Below are positions 56,801 through 64,000 of a stretch of 64,000 nucleotides of DNA, in pieces (the first letter of the stretch is position 1; the number at the start of each line of letters is the position of its first letter). The notes below the pieces were generated by a model. The model did not search any database, was not told the origin of the DNA, and was given only the letters and a program-made list of their open reading frames with translations. The stretch is taken from assembly GCA_001662425.1 (NCBI GenBank), contig BDDC01000212.1, forward strand, positions 1-64,000, given 5' to 3'. The position numbers and the translations under genes are program-made. The DNA comes from Chlamydomonas sphaeroides. Lineage: Eukaryota > Chlorophyta > Chlorophyceae > Chlamydomonadales > Chlamydomonadaceae.

Positions 56801-57417
56801 ACGGTCATGTCGCTAAACGCGAGCCCCAGGTTGTCCTGCAGCTTTTGGCCCTTGGAGACCTTGGTGACCTGCTGCCATAGCCGTCGATACCCCTGGCCGC
56901 GCTGCGGCTGCTTGCGCGGGCTGACCCCATCGCGAGCACCGGCCGGACCCGCCCTGTACGAGGTACCGGGCCCTGCCCCGCCCTCATCCTGTGCGAGGCT
57001 GGCTGACAAGCTGCGCTGGACGGCCTCGACTTGGCTTGCCGCGGACGCAAGGTTGAGGTTGGGGTCTGTGGCGAACAGCGAGTTCTCAGCCGCGGCGCTA
57101 TTCAAGCTGGATAGGATGTCCTGGCATGATGATAGTTGTGATGCGCTGTAGACGCTTTCCAAGTCCTGTGCACTGTCCAAAAACTCGGCTACGTCGCGGC
57201 CGCGCTGTGCTCCTGGCCTTGCGGACCCTCCATTGGAGCTATAAGCCTCCAGGTCCAGGTTGTCGGTGGTGAGGATATCCGTTGCTGTGAGCCACGCAGC
57301 GGACCCCGGCATCTGGGCTCCATTGTCACTCAGCGTCGCCGAGTTTAGGAGGAACGCCAAGCTCTCCACGTTCCGGTCTATCGCAGATGAATCACCGTTG
57401 CCAGCGCCATCAGCCAT
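50855..57417 (-). CDS. PPR-cyclin fusion protein
   Basis: Seventeen exons (minus): 56797-57417, 56396-56431, 56258-56304, 55992-56114, 55453-55663, 54899-54985, 54418-54489, 54117-54190, 53751-53974, 53241-53520, 52986-53093, 52718-52760, 52293-52597, 51961-52018, 51584-51784, 51247-51429, 50855-51058; 958 residues, all phases consistent. Residues 1-207: polar, disordered. About 277-592: nine P-type PPR units (TYTTMISQCGSHQQLRRALE, TYNILIDVYVKRCQWEEAVR and so on). Then a short hydrophobic stretch (VAFTAGAAVVTVVRWV). About 640-958: cyclin-like fold; exon 15 has ALQLFDRV and LMLCSCLLLAARQVE, exon 16 has LLGMERNVLLWLGHDIS and RVIQLYLERLG, the usual cyclin-box order. PPR units bind organelle RNA; a cyclin box would add protein binding. 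Whether it binds a kinase is unknown. Intron 53094-53240 has a perfect GC donor (AG/GCAAGT). No classical transit peptide is obvious at the N-terminus. Confidence 0.88.
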
Positions 57418-58113
57418 GGCCCGCAGGGAGCGCGGCTGGCGCGCCGCGCAGCGCGGGTCGAACTGAGGCTACGCTGGCAACCCCTCCCTATCAGTGTCAA
57501 GTGTTGCTCTACGTTTTTCAGTGGAAGGGAGCACCAGCGAGGAGCTACCTGAGTGTGTTCTGTTAGTAGCACCCGAGGCCTCGCAACGGGAATCGCAAAT
57601 ATAAACAACCTGGCGTTCAGCAACTTGTAGGATTCACGTTTTTCGGTTCTGTGAGACAGACAAGCTCGGCACTCGGGATTTCACTTTTGCTTGACGTACG
57701 CCCCCCCCCAACTCACTCATACGCTTCCAAGATTTCATAATACCAATACAAGAATCAACTTGACTGAACAGAGATGGACGCGAGAAACGACCTACGGTCC
57801 GGACGCACTAACCGTGCGAAACCCTCATGCCCCCAACCCTGGTAGCGCAAAAAAGACGCCCCCCCTATCCGTGCAGATTGCCCGCTCATGCCCGATTTCC
57901 GGCTACAATGAGGCAGCGTCCATGCTTGGTCAACGCTCATGCAGCCACTTGTCTCCTTGGCCCCATCGCCAAGAAACCTCAGTTGCACCCGTCAGTCCGT
58001 CCAAATCCGTCCGTCACCGGCCCGCGCTCGTCCCAGCAAGCTCGCGCCGTCATGTCCTCCATTCCTGCCCACCACCGGCCGCGACCACGCTTCCAGGTCA
58101 GAGCGCCACTTGC
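57418..58113. other. Intergenic, PPR-cyclin 5' side to ankyrin 3' side
   Basis: About 700 bp; AT-rich around 57590-57770, consistent with the promoter and 5' leader of the PPR-cyclin gene. No further gene seen. Confidence 0.5.
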
Positions 58114-60067
58114 CTACGCGCGGATGGCGCGCTTGCGTTCCGCCTCGAGTGCCGCGGTGGCGGCCTTCTTGTGCGCCATGAAGTCAGCGTACGGCTGCAT
58201 GTGTACGGGTGCAATCACACATGAGAGGCCAGGGCAGCTCACAAGCTCCGTAGACAGCGCAGTAGGCGTGGGGTTGCGCAAAAAGTAGCGACCGTTTCCT
58301 TGCATGCATCGGGGGGGGGGGATCCCACAAATGCCGCAATGATAGCCGCGGCCGCACCTTGGGGTGGTGGCTCCAGCACGGCTTTGCGAAGAAGTCCTGC
58401 AGCACAGAGGCAGGCGCGCTTCACAATCCACAGCACGGCACAACACGTATCGCGCAAGGCCCACTGCTCCTAGATCTTCCCAACTTCCATCCAGTCAGTC
58501 ATTCATACAGATACTCCTTTTATGACTTCGTTCTAGCTGATCATTCATAAGATGCAAGCCCCGCCACCAGCCAGGCGCCTCACCTTGACCTTGGGCACGT
58601 GCTCCTGCACCAGCACCTTGCCCTTCTCCTTGACGGCGCCGTGCTGCGGCGACAGAGGCACACTGCACACGCATTACGAACATGTGTGCGCGCCGCATGG
58701 GGTTTCCAATTACAACCAGAAGGATGCCAGGAGAGGGGGGGACATGGGCGCGTGACGCCACCCCGCGCGCTGCGGCCTTACGCTGTGGTCTCACTGTGCT
58801 CTACGGTATCCACCTCTGATCTGTAGGGTGCGCTGTCGCTACACCGTGCCACCGGCAGCGTCATGCACTGCCACGGCGTGCCTGCCCCTGGCGAGAGCAA
58901 GCTCACCCTGGGCGGATTCCCCCGCAAGCCGCTGCGCCAGGCCCCCTGCCAGCCTGCCTTGCCTGCTCAAGGATGGCCATGATGCTCTGGTGGCCCATGT
59001 TGCGGGCCCAGTGCCAAGGGCGGTCGCCCGCATTGTTGCTGGCGTTCACCTGATGGGGGCGGGGGCAGGGCGGCGCAGGCGAGGGGCAGGGCCCGGGGGA
59101 AGGGCAGGTGGGGCTTGAGCCGCAGTACCAAGGCCGGAAGCAGATGCGCCGGCGACCTGGGGCCACCGCTTCGATGCGCGTGCGCCACGGTACCTGAGGC
59201 CGTACCTTGGCGCCCAGGCGTAGCAGCAGCAGCACGCCCTCCTCCCAGCCCTCGAATGCCGCGTTGTGCAGTGGCGTGTTGCCGGCTGGGGGCAGTGGGC
59301 CGAGGGTGCGAGCGCGGTTGAGGTCATCGCAGCGGCGCTGCGCAGGCGGTCCGTGCCTTTCAACGGCTTCCACGCTGGTTCTAGGTACGTTAAAAAGGCG
59401 GTTAGCGCCGTGCTGCTCGCCCGGCGGGTCACCCAGCGCCTGGCTGCAGCGCACGGCCCGCCTGCGTCCCTGCCGCGAGTCCGCATCCCTCACCTCCCTC
59501 AACCTCGTTAACGTCAGCGCCCTGGCCCACCACCAGCGCCTCGATCACTGCGAGGCAGAGGCACGCAACAATTATCAAAGGAAGTCGCGAGGGCCAGAGC
59601 GTGGGCCGGGCGGGTGCCGAAGCGACCACGACACACGGCGCGCGCGTCGGGTGCGGCCTATGCGGGCCCGGCCAAGACTCCCTGCCGGCCGCTCCGCAGG
59701 CGCTGCCGGGGACGGCCCGGCCGAGACCGCCCAGCCGGTCGCTGCCGGCAGTGCCCAGCGCAACAGCAGCCCGCTCGCAGGACATCTGCCGCAGCAATAG
59801 CCCTCGCGCTCGCGAGCATGGCCCCGGTAGCAGCAGTGTTCATCACCCAAGCAATGTGTGATCTTGGGTCGGCTACGCTGCTGCGGCATAGCAGCATAGC
59901 AGAGAGCACCCACTGGCGGCGTTGCGGTTGCACGCGAGGCGGTGCAGGCGCATGTCGCCCACACGGCCGCAGCCGCGCACGCAGCCGCCGCCGTCCTCCT
60001 TAACGCCCACGGGGCCGCGCCACTGCGGCAGCGCCGGATCGTCTGCGAGGCTGGCCCACCAGTCCAT
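58114..60067 (-). CDS. Small ankyrin-repeat protein
   Basis: Exons (minus): 59914-60067, 59494-59547, 59206-59285, 58963-59049, 58584-58643, 58358-58396, 58114-58194; 184 residues. Ankyrin units are visible: RLHRLACNRNAAMIEALVV and GADVNEVEG, then NTPLHNAAFEGWEEGVLLLL and GAKVNASN, then DRPWHWARNMGHQSIMAIL. The C-terminal part (KEKGKVLVQEHVPKVK, DFFAKPCWSHHPK, a Lys/Glu/Ala-rich tail) looks like a conserved short extension. The first join makes the Met of N-A-A-M-I-E across the splice. The intron 58644-58962 uses a GC donor; a GT downstream would shift the frame. The last intron holds an 11-G run (58311-58321). The ATG at 60065-60067 is preceded by an in-frame stop, but an upstream exon with a transit peptide cannot be excluded. 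Partner unknown. Confidence 0.8.
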
Positions 60068-60867
60068 GACAAGGGCGGTGCGCGGGCTTCAGGTCTTCGC
60101 GGAGGTGAGGGCGCGTGGAGGAGCTGATAGGCAACGGTAGAGTGGGCCTTGTTGCGGTGTGCGGGTGGAGTTATCCAGTGTGGGCTGGAAGCAGGCCTAG
60201 CGGCTCTTGCCGCGAGGAGCGGGCGGTTCTTGGACGGTGCTAACCTGGCCATGCCAGTGGAATGGCCGCGGAACGCAGCCTCACTCGCCTGAGCGCAATT
60301 GTCCAACAGCACCTGAGGCGTGCCGTGATGAGCGTAACTGGGCTGCGCTTCGGACTGATAGGGACCGACCCGCGCAGAGGACCCTGGAGTTCCGCTGCAC
60401 TTTATACCGACCCGTGGACCACTTTCGCCCCAAACCAGCAACGCCAGCGTGCAGGGTCAGGATGGTGCAGCATGCAACAAGTAGTGGGGCTGTGTTTCAT
60501 CATGGCGTCGCCGCGGTTGCTCGCGGGCGCAGCTTCCGCCTGACGCGACCGCGGGTGCAAGCCGGGCACCCGAATCGTCCCCGGCTCAAGGAAGAAGCAG
60601 AACATGTTAACGCTGCATCTCTGTAATGTATCGCATGCCATAGAACAAGAACACCTCACGTCCTCGCTTTGCGAGCTGCCGGCGTCTGCTTTCCTCTTCA
60701 AACTTTGGCAAGCATCGCTGCGAGCCACAGATTGCTTCTTTGCCATCCAAATACAACAAATTACGCCTGCCTTTGCAAAGGAGCTCCGCTTTTGGCCTAG
60801 GGCGCCACATCGCAGCTCATCGTTACGTGATGCTCACTGGCAGCCATCGCCGTGCCCCTACAGCGCC
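60068..60867. promoter_or_regulatory. Divergent intergenic region, ankyrin gene and secreted-protein gene
   Basis: 800 bp between two divergent starts. The right half (60600-60790) is clearly AT-richer than average and suits a promoter/leader. An ATG at 60248-60250 (minus) opens an Arg/Pro-rich frame that might be a 5' exon of the ankyrin gene; I could not join it. Confidence 0.35.
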
Positions 60868-63800
60868 ATGACGTGCTTGCGGAGTTTAGGAGCGATGAAC
60901 ACGCCTCGCTGGTGTGCGAGCCACCTCCGGTTGACGCACCTCCCCCTTGTCCTGTTCTGGCTCCTGTCACTTCAAGGCAGAGCCGCATCGGCGGTCCCGC
61001 CGCCCGGCCAGCCCTACCCAGCGCTCCTGGCACGCCCCGGCGCACCGCCCCCCTTGCTGTACGGCGATCGCATCGAGGGCTGGTACGCCGTGGGCCTCCT
61101 GCCACCGGACCTCGCGCCTCTTGCCCTGGTCCCCGACACCTTCGGCACCGCCCTGGACGCTTCCGGCCAGCCCCGACCGTGTGGCGCCAGCCAGGTCAGC
61201 CCCGCACTCGCGCCCACTCTCGTCGCACACTCGTTCCCCCTGGCCCTTCACATTGCCCTACCTGTCACGCCTTTACCCCGCTGCTCAAGCCGGCGCCCTC
61301 TTATCCCGACCTACGCTGCAGGTGCTCTCCGCCTCCATCTCCACCGAGGCCCTGCCCGTGGACGCAGCCGCCTGGACCCTGGCCCTCGCCATGGACACGC
61401 CCAGGCGCGAGGGCAGCAACGGGCTCGGCGAGCTGATGCGCGTTGGCGGACTGGCGGCGCAGTGGGATGCATCCGGCGGTGAGGCGCCGGCGCCGGTGTC
61501 CAGAATGTGTGCGTTTGCCTCTGCCACAGGGTGGGCCGCGGCGATGCAGTCGCGCAGCGGCCCGCCGCAAGGCCCCACACGCTTCCGACGGTGGCCCGAC
61601 CCACATTGCACATCGCCGCGCCTGCCCTTCTGGACCACAACCTGGTGTCCCCGCGGCCCCTCCCCTGACCAGGCGTGCTGCGGCTCCGCGCCAGCTGGGA
61701 CGTTGGCACGGCCCTGACCTTCTCGGTGCCGGCCGACGCCACGGCAGCGGCCGCCAAGCCCGGCGCGCCGTCCCGCGCGAGGGCGCCCTCCGCCGCCCGC
61801 GGCCCAGGCGTCGGCGGCGAGGCGCCGGGGCCCATCCTGCTGTCGCTGGCGCGCCGGGCCGACGGCGCCTTGGCGGTCTGCGTCAACGGCTCACCCGCAC
61901 GGCCCATGCTGGTGCGCTGCGGGGCTGCGGGGCTCGAGCAGGACTGCTGGGGGGTTCCAGCCCTGCCGCTGCCACGGCAGCGCGGGTGCGCAGCGCCTGC
62001 ACGCCATACCCTTCTCCGTGGCCACAGTGGATGACCGCGGCCTTGTGCCCCGCACGACCCCGCCGCCGCAGGCTTCAGGAGCGGGTGCTGTCAACGCCAG
62101 CGGCGGCTGGCTGCTGGGCAGCTCGCTGGGCCGCGGGTGGTCGCTGGCGGGGGGCGAGCGCATCGCGGTGGGTACCTTGGACGGGAGCGAGCGTGAGGCG
62201 TAGGGCGTGAGGCGTAGAGTGCCACGAGGATCGTGGTAATGAAGCTGTGGATGGGCATGGGTGTGGCTGGGCTGCGCCGTACCACCGCCCGCAAGTGACT
62301 CGGGCGTAGGCACACCGCGCGCGCCAACCCGAGCGCTCGCCCACGCGTCTCAACGATTGCCTGCCGCTTCTGTCCTGGCGCGCAGATCGGCGACGCCTCC
62401 AACTTCCTCTCCGTGGGCACGCGGGTGCACCAGCTGTGGTTCGTGCCTCGGGCCTGGGCCTGCGACCAGGCCGCCGCCCTGCTCAGCCCCACACCGCCGC
62501 CCGGCGCGTCCACTGCCACTGTCGCCACTGACAGCGCCGCCAGCGGCGCAGGCAGCACCAGCGGCGCGGGCCTGCCGGCGCCGGCGCTGGCGGTGGCCGC
62601 CATGGCGTACCCCAACCGGCCGCCGCGGCTGGTGCGGCTGCAGGTGGTGGGTGCGGCCGGCGGCGTGGGCGGCACGCTGGGGGAGGTGTACGTGGGCGAG
62701 CGGGTGCTGCTGGATGCGGAGCTGGCTGACGACGATGGTGACACGCTGCGGGCGCGACTGGTGTGGTACGGCGTGACTGCAAGGTACGGGCGCACGGTAC
62801 AGTGGCGTCAAGGAGCTGCCGTGCGCCGAACAGACGGGGGTTGCGCTGGGCGGCCTGGGCAAGAGGGAGCGGGGGCTGGCAGCTGTGCGGCTGAGGCCCT
62901 CCCAGTGCTGGTGCTCCCACACAAACGCCCATGTCCTCCTCTCCCCCCACCTCTTCCCGCACCTCTCCCTCCACCCCCACCCCCCACAGCAACTGCTCCA
63001 CGCCCGGCTGCGGCAATCTGGAGCTGGCGGCCACTGGCCCCGGCGGCGCCCTGGTGCTAAGCCACCGGGCGGCCTTTGCGGTAAGTCCTCCACCGGACAA
63101 CGCCCTGCCGCTCTCCCTCCCCCTTTCCCCTCCCGCCGCCTCCCTACCGCGCCCTGCCCCTCTGCCTGCTCCTCTGCCTTACCTCTCCCCCTCCCCTCCC
63201 CCTCTCCCCTCCCCCTCTCCCCTGGCCCTCTCCCCTGCCAGCTGCCCGGGCGCTACATTGTGCGCCTAGCCGCCTCCGACCTGCGCGGCGCGGTGGCGGC
63301 CTGGGACGTGGCGGTGCTGGTGCGCAAGCTGGGCGACAGCGCCAGGGCGGCGCCTTGCTGCAGGTGCGGCGGGCAGCGCAGCGGCGCCGGCACGGCGTCG
63401 ACAGCAGCGTGCAGGACCGCTAAAAATCCAAAGCGCGACGCTACGGACTGCACACCGTTGCCACCGGACGGCGGCAGCACGGCACTAACCCTAAGACCCG
63501 CCACACCCCACCGCCCCCAGGACGACGCCCATGGTGGTGGCCTCGCAGGCGGGCCGCCCCATCCACAGCACGCGCTTCCGCGACCCGGGCCTGGCGGTTC
63601 TTGCGGCCTCCGCGCTGGGCTGGCCGGCCGACTACGTGGTTGGGCCCGAGGAGCTGGAGGCGGAGCGGCTGTTCGACTACGCCATGCTGGCGCCCGCACA
63701 CGAGCCGGGTGCGGACGGGTCCGTCGGACCGAGCGGGCTGGGCTGGCCAGGGTTGCGCTGGACGACGTGCGGCGGGCGCAGGACAGCGGGTGGTTTGATG

Positions 63801-64000
63801 CGCTGCGGCCCTTGCGTTCGGCCGATCTGGGCCACGTACCGCTCGCGTCCGCCCGCTGACGAGCATGCGTGCCGCCCCATCTCCGCTCCGCTCCGCCAGG
63901 CGGCCTGGCGCTGTCGCGCTGCGTGGACGCCTTCCTGGCGGGCGCCGGCTCGCCGCGGGTGCTGGGCGGCAGCCCGCTGCAGCGGACCATCACGTCCGGC
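60868..64000 (+). CDS. Secreted or cell-surface protein with PKD-like region, 3' partial
   Basis: Exons: 60868-61194, 61322-61478, 61673-61911, 61961-62167, 62386-62783, 62990-63080, 63242-63363, 63521-63708, 63900-64000 (runs off the edge); about 610 codons so far. The N-terminus has a signal peptide: after about 25 polar residues, LPLVLFWLLSLQGRAASA with likely cleavage after ASA. Beta-rich segments follow (WTLALAMDT, LRLRASWDVGTALTFSVP, LLSLARRADGALAVCVNGS). Exons 5-7 read like a PKD/immunoglobulin-like fold: EVYVGERVLLDAELADDDGD, NCSTPGCGNLEL, PGRYIVRLAASDLRG. The later part (VVASQAGRPIHSTRFRDP, ALGWPADYVVGPEELEAE) I do not recognise. The fourth-exon acceptor at 61960 is the least certain join. 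An extracellular matrix or receptor ectodomain is the likely class. Confidence 0.7.

Noticed and set aside
58311..58321. Run of eleven G as a possible regulatory or quadruplex element
   Set aside because: A single homopolymer in an intron, prone to sequencing error; no four-tract pattern.

Overview
This window is nuclear DNA of a eukaryotic green alga. Almost every coding region is broken by short GC-rich introns (about 45-560 bp, GT-AG with some GC-AG), the DNA is very GC-rich, several proteins carry chloroplast, thylakoid-lumen or mitochondrial targeting sequences, and candidate TGTAA polyadenylation signals follow some genes. That combination points to a chlorophycean alga (Chlamydomonas/Sphaeropleales type); the genus cannot be fixed from the sequence. 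All gene models were assembled by hand from reading frames, splice consensus and phase bookkeeping, so exon joins are inferences unless family conservation crosses them.

Layout. 1-312: edge exon of an unknown protein (-). 1658-5190: chloroplast RsgA-type ribosome-assembly GTPase (-), divergent from 5481-10277, a DEAD-box helicase of the RH50 type (+). 10724-12791: plastid TPR protein with lumen-type signal (+). 13129-14107 and 15232-16195: tandem pair of small FAS1 (fasciclin) proteins (-). 17155-18656: SET-domain protein methyltransferase (-), divergent from 18912-21008, plastid shikimate kinase (+). 22701-39036: a cluster of four paralogues of an unrecognised ~1000-residue multi-pass membrane protein: two intact copies (-), one decayed and rearranged copy (-), one intact copy in the opposite orientation (+). 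39823-40959: small secreted cysteine-rich protein (+). 41759-44031: mitochondrial F1-ATPase assembly factor ATP11/ATPAF1 (-). 44481-47563: HGH1-type ARM-repeat chaperone (-). 47564-50854: gene-poor. 50855-57417: 17-exon PPR-cyclin fusion (-). 58114-60067: ankyrin-repeat protein (-). 60868-64000: secreted protein with a PKD-like region, running off the right edge (+).

Together, the window is dominated by organelle biology: plastid ribosome maturation (RsgA, RH50), plastid shikimate entry, thylakoid TPR protein, a probable organelle RNA-binding PPR protein, mitochondrial ATP synthase assembly, and cytosolic eEF2/ribosome-linked folding (HGH1). The most unusual parts are the lineage-specific membrane-protein cluster with clear gene-conversion and pseudogenisation footprints, the PPR-cyclin fusion, and a stop-free in-frame minisatellite intron in HGH1.
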